From NCBI GenBank assembly GCA_012932295.1, contig JAAONU010000002.1, forward strand, positions 23,033,770-23,097,769: 64,000 nucleotides of DNA, in the 5' to 3' direction. The notes under the pieces are model-generated. The model was not told the DNA's origin. It made no database searches and saw only the letters and a list, made by a program, of their open reading frames with translations. Both the position numbers and the translations under genes were made by a program. Shown one piece after another: positions 12,140 to 22,669 of the stretch (the stretch's first letter is position 1; the number at the start of each line of letters is the position of its first letter). This DNA comes from Cyclina sinensis. Its lineage: Eukaryota; Mollusca; Bivalvia; Venerida; Veneridae.

Positions 12140-15054
12140 GTAAGGTTGGTATTTTAGCTCACCAAACATGAAGTGATTAGAGATTGTTGATTGTCCTGCG
12201 GCCGTTGGCATGCCTCTTGCGTCGTGCCTCGGGCATCGTCCTTTGTCAACAATTTGACTTGAACGACTTCTCCTCCTAAACCGCTAAGCCAACATTGATG
12301 AAACATGCCTAGGATATTCCTTGCATGAAGCTGTACCAAATGTGTTCAAAGAATTCAATTCCATCAAGAACTCTGGTTGCTATGGCAACTGAAAAGAAAA
12401 ACTTTGAAAATCTTCTTGTCTGAAACCAAAAGGCCTTAGCCTAAAGGTTTGGTATGTAGCATTGTCTAGTGGTCCTCTACCAAATTTGTTCAAATTAAAC
12501 ACCTGGGGTCAAATTTAGCCCCACCCCTGGGGTCAGTTCATATGACCAAGGCTTATTTAGAGAAAACCTTGAAAATCTCCTTGTGTGAAACCACAAGGCC
12601 CAGAGCCCTGTCTACCAATTTTATTCAAATTATACCCCTGGGGTCAAATTTTGCCCTGCCCCATGAGTCAATTGATTTTACATAGGGAAAACTTTGAAAA
12701 TCTTGTCTGAAACCACAAGGCCCTGAGCCTAAAGATATGGTATGTAGGATTGTCTGGTAGACTTCAAACAAGTTTGTTCAAATTATGCTTCTGAGTTCAA
12801 ATTTGGCCCTGCCCCAGGGATCAACTGATTTTAACATAGGTTTATATAGGGAAAAGTTTTAAAATTCTTCTTGTATGAAACTAAAAGGCCCTGAGCCTTA
12901 AGATTTGGTATGAAGCACTTTCTTGTGGACCTCTTCTAAGTTTGATCAAATTATGTCCCTTGGGTCAAATTAGGCCCCACCCTGGGTGTCAATTTATTTT
13001 ACATAGGCTTATATAGTGAAACTTAAAAAAATCTTTCAAAAATATGTAAAACCTGACAATTAAAATGAGCAGAAAAAAACAGTATTAATAAGTTAGCATT
13101 GTAATCTTCTAGACATTATCAACAACATCAGTTTTACTTGCAAGGTGTAATTTTAATGATTATTGTATTCTTCACTTTTCAGGTCTGAAAAACTAGAAAA
13201 TCATGACCTAAATTTAGCAGTTTAGAATGTCCCAAATACCCTAAGTTAAGATATATACAAGTATTTGACATGGGAGTCACATATAAGTCACTTATAAGTC
13301 ACAATACTTATATGTAACTTATATGTCACTAATAAGTGACTTATATGTAACTTATATGTCCCTTATAAGTGACTTATATGTTACTTACAAGTAGACTTAT
13401 AAGTGACGTATAAGAAACATATAAGCCACTTATAGGTCACTGACATCTAATTTGCATTTTAAATAAGTATATTAGTGGCGTACATGTGAATTGACTAAGT
13501 GACTTATAAGCTACTTATAAATAACATGTAAGTGACTTTTATAATATTTTGGTAATGTTGATCAATATAAAAGCTCCTCCAAAACAGATAGATGATTTTC
13601 CACCAAATTCCATAGAAACCCTCTTTGCTCAGCCCTCTTTTATAATTGCTTAAATGGTTATGCTCCATTGAACAAACTGGCCACATGAGCTGAAATATTT
13701 TTTCTTCAATATATGGCTTCAGATGACATCTGCTCACAAGCTTTTATCTTGAAATTGCCTCTGCCCCATGGATTTTTTTTGTATAAAATATGAGATCTTT
13801 GAATATCTTCATTTGAAAAATGTAACGTTGCATATGATGTTTGTTTAACGGTAGCAAAATACTCATGTGAGCCACCCAGGGCCATCATGGCCCTCTTGAT
13901 ACTTTTAAAGTTTATGTAGTTTGGTTAACCTCACAAAAAATTGTTACTGGTTATCCTATTATTCTGTAGGTTAACTGGTTAAATATATGCAAGGCCAAGG
14001 TCACCAGAGAAGATTAAATGATAAAAATTTGGTCTGGACTACTTCTTCTACGCCCATGGAAGGATCTTAGTTTTACTTGACACAAATGTCCACCATCATG
14101 AGAAGAGTGTTGCACACATGAACCAAGGTCAGAGGAAAACACTTGTCCATAGTGAAACATACATTCATATAGGGATTGTTATATAACTTGGCACAAATGT
14201 TCAACATTATGAGGCATATTGTTTTGCATAAAATTCAGGTCCCTTTGGCCAAGGTAAAGGTCAGATGCTGAGGTCAAAGGTCAGATTGGAAATTGAAAAT
14301 GTGAGTATTGATCTTTATTTAGTCATCATGAATTGAGGGATTTTAATGTAAATGTTCACTATTGTGAGACTGAGCATTTGTGACAGATTGGCTCTCCTGT
14401 TCATGTTGAAGTAGATGAAAAAAGATATAGTCAGTTGTTCATTTCTTCACAGGTAATAGTGAAATATGGCATGGTGAGTTGGACCTTCTTGCGGGAAATG
14501 AAGCAGCTGCTATTCAAGTGAACACTGCAAAAATTGATGAGGAAGAAGAAAGTGAAGATCAAGAATTTGTAGACTCACCTGGTTATAGAACAAATGTTGA
14601 AATGAAGAAAGGATGCACATACAGAGGGCAAGGCCTTTGTCAGATAGTCGGCCAAGCAATAGTTTTTGCATGGACAGAATGCAATAGGCATCCAGAGAAG
14701 AGTCCCTTGATTCCATCTGTCTTGATCATGCATGAGGATTTCACTTTTTTTATATATAATCCCAAAACAGATGAGTTGTTTTCAGCACGAGAACTGACTA
14801 AGTTGAGACCTGATGAAAAATCTCCTGATAAGTATGCTGGCATAGTCCTTCTGTGGATTTTGCTAAACCACCGTTTGTTTTTCCGACACAAACTGAACAT
14901 CAACAAACATATTGAATCTGGATTTTCCAAATCAGATATTTCAAAGTACAGTTTGATAAATGGATTTGTTAAAAAAATTGAACCAATCAAAAATCCTTAT
15001 GAATTTGTTATATCTGGAAGAAGAGGCCTTTTGCAAAGAGATAATCTTGAATAG
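11890..15054 (+). CDS. PD-(D/E)XK nuclease-like protein, two C-terminal exons (5' partial)
   Basis: Join 11890-12139 with 14453-15054. The first exon ends in phase 1 at AG|GTAAGG and the second opens after TTCTTCACAG, restoring a Gly codon and an uninterrupted frame of about 283 residues to a TAG stop. The reconstructed protein has a CPCGCGG cluster, then IWHGELDLL with Asp at 14482, an acidic loop (EEEESEDQE), VEMKK with Glu 14599 and Lys 14605, and a Gln-rich helix GQGLCQIVGQ. This D...ExK...Q order is the core of PD-(D/E)XK nuclease folds. I recall similar WHG-x-x-D proteins of unknown function in molluscs, but that is memory, not a search. Upstream exons are not found. Substrate and activity are unknown. 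Confidence 0.65.
12154..13898 (+). mobile_element. Family i-type element in the intron
   Basis: A degenerate head (TTAGCTCACCAAACATG) starts the element. A leader with TTGCTATGGCAACTG and four or five ~180-bp units run to about 13030, followed by a palindromic decamer array and an unrelated stretch. The tail is CTCATGTGAGCCACCCAGG plus the hairpin GGGCCATCATGGCCC and TCTTG. Confidence 0.6.
13265..13535. repeat. Array of palindromic ACTTATAAGT-type decamers
   Basis: More than fifteen copies of ACTTATAAGT, ACTTATATGT and close variants, many preceded by GTC or GTG, follow one another with roughly 10-12-base spacing inside the element at 12154-13898. Each decamer is self-complementary, so the array can form many alternative hairpins. 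No coding frame. Confidence 0.75.
14453..15054 (+). CDS. Terminal exon of the PD-(D/E)XK-like gene
   Basis: Starts in phase 1 after TTCTTCACAG and stays open for 199 full codons to TAG. It contains the putative catalytic Asp (14482), Glu (14599) and Lys (14605), the Q helix, a FFIYNPKTDELF strand-like segment, and a basic C-terminus (SGRRGLLQRDNLE). A long acidic insertion separates Asp from the ExK strand. Confidence 0.75.
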
Positions 15055-15209
15055 ATATTTTGCAATTTTGGGCTAGTTGATCAAAGTGAGGCTTAAAGTT
15101 TTCCTACTTTTCAATGCATTAAATGCTTCTCTAATGGAATTTTAGGCAATCATATAGTGCTATTTTTAGCTCTGCTGTTGTATGTAACATTATATATGGG
15201 ACTACAGTA
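15055..15209 (+). other. 3' untranslated region of the PD-(D/E)XK-like gene
   Basis: Non-coding AT-rich sequence between the stop codon and the TIR element. No AATAAA lies before the element. The first AATAAA (15302-15307) is inside it, so the transcript may end within the transposon. Confidence 0.4.
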
Positions 15210-16105
15210 CTGTGAAATCATTTTTGTTCACGTAGGATGAAATTTCGCTTATTTCGCGCTAGGAACAATGTGCAGATTTAAGACCGCGCTTTTATTAAAC
15301 TAATAAAACATTTACGTTATCAGAATCTTGATCCTGTCCGAAATACCTGCATATATTTTTCCACTCACTTTTGACCATTAGTTGTTGTTTTTGGCCAATA
15401 TAACTTGAATAATCGGATGTTTTGGCAAATTCTAAATATCTAACAAAATTAAAATGAAACTTATTTTGTTTTCTTTTTAAGTATGTTTCGTTTGCATTTC
15501 CTTGAATTGTTGAACGCTTGTCTGAAGCATGTACTTATACTTATTATATTGTTGTCATCCACTATTTCAATAATTTGTTAAATACAGTAATGAAAAAAGA
15601 TAATAACATCTAACTCATATATAACACATTTTATTTATTTATGTATTTTATTTATATTTATTTTCTGTTTATTGGAACAGAAGTATAACTTTGAAATACA
15701 ATGACTTTCAAATAGGCTACCTATACACTGTGTCAAGATAAAAGAACGTCATATTATAATACACAAGTTTATAAAATCTCTGCAATGTTTTTTTAGCGTA
15801 AGTGATTAGGGACAAGTTACAAAAGACTTGTCGGTATCGATCTTTTAATCTTTGCACATTTAACCTGTGTCAGTTAACGTCAATTAACAGTTGGACCTGT
15901 CAGTTTGTATATTCTAAAGTGAACCACGGTAATTAACACATATACAAGCGTCGGTAGTGATCCAGCATCATGCAGATGTCATCTGCTTTTTAAGCTGATA
16001 AAAAAATTGAATCTGATAATGAAAATGTGAATTTAGGACCTCGCAAACGTACTTTTTTGCCGTTTGCGCGAAATTTCATCCCAGCAATTTTAAATGATTT
16101 TACAG
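15210..16105. mobile_element. 896-bp TIR element with TA target duplication
   Basis: The left end begins CTGTGAAATCATTT and the right end is the complement of CTGTAAAATCATTT, each flanked by TA (15208-15209, 16106-16107). A second matched block, GGATGAAATTTCGC, lies 15-20 bases further in at both ends. It has no open frame of useful length, so it is a non-autonomous element. The TA duplication suggests mobilisation by a Tc1/mariner-like or other TA-targeting transposase; the superfamily is not fixed by the sequence. Confidence 0.7.
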
Positions 16106-16534
16106 TATTTACAGATTTGATTCCTACTTGGACAGAACATTACATGACAAAACCTGCATGTTGAATTATATAAGTTTTATTTATACCTTAAAATGACCTT
16201 GACCATCTAGATCAAATTATCAGAGCTATCATTGATAGAAATATTATTGATGTACGATTGATATTATTCTGTTGCTTAATTATTGATTCAGGTTTGAAAA
16301 ATTGATAATTTTGACTTACTTATAAAATGTCTTAAAATGACAAAAATTCACCCAAAACGTAAACAGAAGCAGGTGCCCTGTCAAATAAAAAATGCCTTCA
16401 TTACTTAATTGACTACTTCACTAAGAGGCTTCATTCCAGTGTCCAAAGGCACCTGTAAAAACAAATTCCTTCAGCAGGCATGACAAAAGAAGGCATAAAA
16501 AAACCAAAAACAAAAAAAGAAATGGAGGACATTT
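16106..16534. other. Non-repetitive sequence
   Basis: AT-rich sequence with no recognised gene. An A-rich run near 16480-16520 reads as a short Lys-rich frame but has no further support and is cut by the next repeat head. Confidence 0.4.
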
Positions 16535-17836
16535 TTAGCTCACTTGGCACAAAGTGCCATAGTGAGCTTTTGTCATACCCCAATGTCCAGCGTGTGTCGT
16601 GCGTTGTGAGGTGTCAACAATTTCATTCAAACGACATCTCCTCTGAAACCACTGGGCCAGATTCAATGAAACTTGCATAGGATGTTCCTTGCATGAAGCT
16701 CTTTCAAAGTTCTTCAAAGAAATCAATTCCATCAAGAACTCTGGTTGCTATGGCAACTGAAAGGAAAAACTTTGAAAATCTTCTTGTCTGAAACCACAAG
16801 GCCTGGAGCTTAGATATTTGGTATGAGGCATCATCTAGTGGACCTCTACCAAGATTGTTCAAATTATGACCCTGGGGTCAAAATTGGCCCCGCCCCAGGG
16901 GTCTCTGGATTTTACATAGACTTATATAGGTAAAGGTTTTAAAAATCTTCTTGTCAGAAACTACAAGGCCTAGAGTTTAGATATTTGGTGTGCAGCATTT
17001 TCCAGTGGACATTTACCAAGTTTGTTCAAATCATGGCTCCTGGGTCAAAAAAGGCTCCGCCCCAGGGGTCACATGTTTTATGTAGAGTTATGTAGGAAAA
17101 ACTTTAAAAAATCTTGTCAGAAACCGCAAGGCCTAGAGATTAGATATTTGGTGTGTAGCATTGTCCATTGGACCTTTACCAAGTTTGTTCAAATCATGGC
17201 TCCTGGGTCAAAAATGGCCCCGCCCCAGGGGTCACATGATTTACATAGACTTCAATAGTAATAACTTAAAAAATCTTCTTGTCAGAAACCACAAGGCCTA
17301 GAGTTAAAATATTTGGTGTGGAGCATTGTCTTGTGGACCTTTACTTAGTTTGTTAGAAAAACATCCCTGGGATCACTGTGGGTCACAAGTTTTAAATAGC
17401 AGTATAGAAGAAAATCTTTAAAAATCTTCTTGTCTGAAACCACAAGGCATAGAATTTTAAAATTTGGCATGAAGCAAGCTTTATCAAAATTTTTCAAATT
17501 ATTAGATTAGGTTAAAGGTCACTGAGGCTAAAAATAGATTTATCTATTGTACCTCATAGAGCCTTCATTGATAGACCAATATCTTTGATATTCATTATAT
17601 AGGTTCCTTGCATGGACCTCTACTCATGCGTAGGGTTTGAGGTTTGTCAAGGTCACCATAGCTTATAATAGATATTTCTACTTTCTGTCATAGAACCTTT
17701 ATTTATTGACCAATATTTTACATATTTGGTTTGTAGGCACTTACATATTTTCAGTTAAAAAATGAAATACTGCTTAACAGCAAACCTTCAGCCAAAGTTC
17801 TCAGGGGAGCGATCCAGGGTCATCATGGCCCTCTTG
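16535..17836 (+). mobile_element. Chimeric element: family ii head, family i tail
   Basis: The head TTAGCTCACTTGGCAC with TGGCAC...GTGCCA is of the family ii type, but the tail (CTCAGGGGAGCGATCCAGGG, hairpin, CTCTTG) is of family i type. Five to six ~170-bp units lie between. Confidence 0.6.
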
Positions 17837-18052
17837 TAGTTTTTTGTCCCGGTATCAGTTGTTTATATGTCACACTTTGTTATCATTTGATGAGTGCCAA
17901 TGACCTGAAACCTTCAGACTTTATAAGAAACTTTATTATATTTTCTCCATTGAGGTCACTACAACAAAGGTCAAGGTCTTTTACACTTAAATTTGAAATT
18001 CCTTTAGTCAATAATATGGATATTTAGTGACCTTGACCTATAAAATTATTTT

Positions 18053-19226
18053 TATGCCCCCGAAGGGAGGGATATAGTTTTTGAACTGTCCATCCATCAG
18101 TCCATCTGAAAACTTTGGCCATATCTTCCACATTAGTTAGTGGATTTACTTCATACTTAGACACAAGACTCCTTTGGACAAGACCTTCCCACTGACCTTA
18201 ATTTGTTTGACCTTGACCCCTGAATGATCTTCATCTAATCTGACATCCAATTGTTAGAAAACTTTAGCATATCATCTCCTTAACCACATGGTAGACTAAA
18301 ACCAAAATTCAAAGGAATGGTCTTAATGTAGCCCTTAATGAAAGCTATATAAATGGTTTTAGTCTAATGCACAAGTAGGTCGCAGGAGTTAAAAATACTC
18401 TAAACAAACAAAATACTTGAATGTCTTCTGCCAAGAGAGATTAGCTTTGATGCATATAACATCACCTTAAAGTCTACAACAGTTTCATAAATCATTTCCC
18501 CAGGCTCAAATTGCCCTTCCTTTGGGGGTCACTTAGATAATAGACTATTAGCATTTAAATGTTCCAGTCTGAAACTGCAAGTCCTACAGCTAAGATATTT
18601 GGCATGTAACAATGCCTCGTTGAAGTCTACATGTGTGTAAATCATCCCCCCAGGGTTAAAATTTGCCCTGGCCCATGGGTCACTCAATTGACATAGACTT
18701 ATATAGGAATACAAATTTAAATCGTCCTCTTTTAAGCTTCAAGTACTTGAGTTTAGATATTTTACATATAGCATTGCTTATGGATGTCTAAAAAGATTAA
18801 TAAATGATGCCCCGTGGATCAGAAATGGTCCAGCCAGGGTATCACTTATTTTACATTTAATTGTATAGAAATCAGACTTGAAAAATGTCCTCGGAAACTA
18901 CATGCCTAGAGCTTAGATAATTGGCCTGTTGCAAAAGTGATTTAATTCATACCCCTTTGGTCAGAGTTGGTCCTGGCCTTGGGTTCCTTATATATCATAG
19001 ACTTGTATAGGAAAAAAACATTTAAATTTGTTTGAAAATGCTTGGCCAAGAGCTTGGGTATTTAGCATTGCTTAGTAAACCTCAGCTAAAAATACATGAA
19101 TTATTGTCCTTTTGACAAAATGGCCCCTTCCCAATGTGCCCATTGACCTACTTCTGCATTGAAGAATATGACCTTTTCTTGCATTTGATCTCAGATGAGC
19201 AATCTAGGTCCATCAGTGCCCTCTTG
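18053..19226 (+). mobile_element. Degenerate element with family v-like head and CTCTTG tail
   Basis: Starts TTTATGCCCCCGAAGGGAGG and has a CCATCCATCAGTCCATC spacer. Diverged ~170-bp units follow (for example TTGCCCTGGCCCATGGGTCA), then a decayed tail CTCAGATGAGCAATCTAGG ending CCCTCTTG. The region between 17837 and 18052 shows no gene. Confidence 0.5.
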
Positions 19227-19294
19227 TTATGTTTTATGGTTGATATACCTACTAATTTGTAAATAATTTATTTGTTAGATTTAAAAATCAGTTT

Positions 19295-21488
19295 TTAGCT
19301 CCACTTTTCGAAGGAAAAAAGAGGAGCTATTGTCGTGACCCCCTTGTCAGCATTAGTTATCCTTTTTGTTAAGGTCCATTTCTTAGAAACTGTCAAATTG
19401 GAAAAGAACTTCTTAAGCTTTGAAATAAACTTTTAACTTACATGAGATGGGTCAGTACTCCACCCCCCTTCATGGGATCCCCCCTCTTATCTACCCACCA
19501 CTATACCCCACTCCCCCACTAAATTTTTGTTAGGATTGATTGGTGTCCGTCATCTGTCGGATGTCCTTACTTGGTTTGTTAACTTACTTAGTTGATTTCT
19601 GGTCACATTTTTGCCTCAATTGTCATGAAACTTAGTCAGGATGTTTGTCCTAGTGATTACTCGGACAAGTTCGAACATGGGTTATCTGGGATGAAAAACT
19701 AGTTCACATGGCCAGAAAAAAAGAAAACCTTGTTAACAATTTAGAGGCTACAGTCTAAATTTCAAATTTTCAGTCCAGATATCCTGGAAATATGTCAGAA
19801 AGGTTGTTTCGATAATTTGTAGCCCAGGATTGAATATGGGTCATCTGGGGTAAAAACTAGGTCACAGAGCCCAAATATGGAAAAACCTTGTTAACACTCC
19901 AGAGGTAACATTTTCAGTCCAAATAACCTGGAAATTTTGACAGAAAGGATATTTTGATAATTTCTAGCTCAAGTTCAAACATGGGTCATCTGGGGTCAGA
20001 AACTGGGTCATAGAGCCAAAAGATAGAAAAACCTTGTTATCACTGTAGAGGCTACTTCTTAAGTTCAAATAATCTGGAAATCTGTCAGAAAAGTTGTTTC
20101 AATGATTTCTAGCTCAGTTTTGAATACGAGTCATCATGGGTAAAAAACTAGGTCACAGAGTCAAGAAAAAGAAAAACCTTGTTAACGCTGTAGAGGTTAC
20201 TTTTTCAGTCTGAATATCCTGGAAGTATGTCAGATGATGATATCTAGCACAAGTTCGAATATAGGCTATCTGAGGTCAAAACCTAGGTCACAGAGCCCAA
20301 ATATGGATAAACCTTGTTAACAGTCTAGAGGTAACATTTTAAGGCAAAATATCCTGAACTTTTGTCAGAGAGGTTGTTTCAATGATTTCTAGCTCAGTGT
20401 CGTATATGGGTCATCTGGGATTAAAAACTACGTCACAGAGCCCAAAATTGGAAAAACTAGAGGCAACACTTTCAGTCTAAATATCCTGGATTTTTGTCAG
20501 AGAGGTTGTTTCAATGATTTCCAGCTCACATCTTAACATGGGTCATCTGGGTTCTAGAACTAGGTCATAGAGCCCAAATATTGTAAAATCTTGTTAACAC
20601 TTTTGAGGTAACATGTATAGTCCAAATAACCAGGAAGTTTGTTAGAGATAATGTTATCGATGATTTCTAGCTTAATTTTGAATATGGGTCATCTGGGGTA
20701 AAAAACTAGGTCACAGAGCCCAAATGTGGAATAACCTTGTTAACACTTTAGAGATTACATTTTCAGTCTAAATATCCTGAAAATTTGTCAAAGAAGTTGT
20801 TTCATCAATTTCAAGCTTCAAATGTGGGTCATCTTGGGTCAAAATCTAGGTCACAGAGCCCAAATATATAAACACATCGTAAACACTCTAGAGGCTACAT
20901 ATCCAGTCCAGATAATCTGAAAATTTGTAAGACTGTTTGTTTTGGATGATTCTAGCTTTGTTTTGAATATGGGTCATCTGGGATCAAAAACTAGGCCACA
21001 GAGCCCAAATATAGAAAAACTTGTAAACAGTCTAGATAGAGGCTACTTCTTCAGTCCAAATAATCTGAACATTTGTAAGACGGTTTGTTTCGATACTTTC
21101 TAGCTCAAGTTTGAATATAGGTCATCTCAGATTAAAAACAGAGCCCAAAGTATGATAAAAACATGTTAACACTCTAGAGGTTTTCAGTCAAAATATGCTG
21201 CTAATTTGTCATAAAGGTTGTTGAGGTGATTTCTAGCTCAGATTTGAATATGGGTCATCTGGGGCCAAAAACTAGGTCACAGAGCCCAAATATGGGAAAT
21301 CTTGTTAACGCTCTAGAGGTATCATTTTCAGTCTAAATAACCTGGAATATTGTCAGAAAAATTGTTTCGGTAATTCCTATGTCAGTTTTAAATATGGGTC
21401 ATCTGGGGTCAATTCATCTTGTACATAAAAATTTTGTAAAAGGCAGTCAAACTCAGGTGAGCAATCTAGGGCCATCATGACCCACTTG
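19295..21488 (+). mobile_element. Family iv element (GGTCATCTGGGG array)
   Basis: The head TTAGCTCCACTTTTCG...GAGGAGCTATTG forms a local inverted repeat. From about 19620 there are about twelve ~140-bp units with ACTAGGTCACAGAGCCCAAA, ACCTTGTTAACACTCTAGAG and ATTTCTAGCTCA. The tail CTCAGGTGAGCAATCTAGGG plus CATCATGACCCACTTG is a slightly decayed family i tail. A related array with a different head lies in minus orientation at 33045-34178. Confidence 0.6.
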
Positions 21489-21855
21489 TTTTCTTCTTTA
21501 TTTTTTTTCTACCTAATGTTCACCCTCCCCCACCCCCTTTTTCTCATGTGAGTTACCCACACCCACTTCCTAGCCTAGAACTAAACTATTTACATGGGAT
21601 AGGTAGATACGTCACCCACAACCTGCATGGAATGCTTTCCCCCTGCCCCGGCCTCTTACAATTTATTTTGGCTTGTAATTTATTATCCAGCACTGAGAAA
21701 AGTGGAGCCTGCTGTTTGTGGACAGGTCTTGTTAAATTTATGATTTAGACAAAAAAATTTAATATTCAGTTATTTTCCTTTACTGTGGGGAACTATAGGT
21801 TTTCTCTTTCTTGGCTATCAAGAAATCTAGATCTTGGGATAAATGAAATACATTT
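21489..21855. other. Flank paralogous to 28500-28784
   Basis: C-rich and AT-rich non-coding sequence. Its right part (CTATCAAGAAATCTAGATC followed by GGGATAAATGAAATAC) also occurs near 28745-28784, indicating an old duplication. Confidence 0.45.
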
Positions 21856-22669
21856 TTAGCTCACCTGAGCACAAAGTCAAGTGCTCAGAGGTGAGCTTTT
21901 GTGATAGCATGATGTCCATTGTCTGCCATGCTTTGTTACCGACAATTTCATTAAAAAATATCTCCACATAACCACATGGTAGATTTTGAGGTAAGTTTAC
22001 CAGAATGATCTTTAGGTAGAATCCCCCTAAAGGGGATTATAAGGAACTAAAAAATTGACAACATTGTCGGGTTGTTTGCTTTAAAAGACACCTGTTTGCA
22101 AAATTACAAACAAAATTTACCATATGATTTTGGTCTAACAGTCATTTTTCTGAATTGAAATATAGACATTTGAAGGGCTTTTTGAGAAATCAGAAAATTC
22201 TATGTAATCTGTAAAATAACCCTAATGAAAAATGATTTATTATTGATAATTGTTTAAAAATAAATAAATTCAGGTAACAAACTATACATCCTTAATTATC
22301 ATTTTTACTTGAAATGTTTGAAATATGTATGAAAATGTAACCCTACCCCACCCATTTTTAACTCTGGTTTGACTATTTTCTTGCGTTGGGTGCCTTAAAT
22401 TCAAAATATTACTGAACCTGATTAATTAATAGACTTTTTTCAAAGTTTGCGATAATTTACTAACAAGTGTTTTGGTTGACCTTGTCGAATATCAAAGTCT
22501 TTTACCTTGAAAATTTTATTATGCCACTGAAGGGAGGTATATAGTAATCGCACTGTCTGTCCATCCGTCTGTCCTGTGAAATCTTGTCCTCACTTCATCT
22601 CCAAGCCTAGTTGTGCATATTGTCAGGAGATTCCACTTGATTAATTTTTGGCAGAGTATGGGCACTTTT
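21856..22669 (+). mobile_element. Truncated family i-type head and fragment of another element
   Basis: TTAGCTCACCTGAGCAC with an unusually long hairpin loop and a spacer ATGTCCATTGTCTG starts a decayed element containing ACCACATGGTAGATTTT. At 22520 a second fragment begins (TTATGCCACTGAAGGGAGG) with units of the CTTCATCTCCAA type. It is cut at 22669 by the next insertion and continues at 24688. Confidence 0.5.

Larger units (their letters stand above)
12140..14452 (+). other. Intron of the PD-(D/E)XK-like gene
   Basis: GT...AG intron of 2,313 bp, of which the first 1.76 kb is almost entirely a repeat element whose head starts 14 bases after the donor. The remainder (13899-14452) contains decayed units with CCAAGGTCAGAGG and GAGGTCAAAGGTCAGA. 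Confidence 0.7.

Noticed and set aside
13265..13535. CRISPR-like array
   Set aside because: The repeats are 10-base palindromes without spacers of constant length, in a eukaryotic intron. Not a CRISPR.
14640..14990. 116-codon minus-strand frame
   Set aside because: Antisense shadow of the nuclease-like exon, with no independent support.
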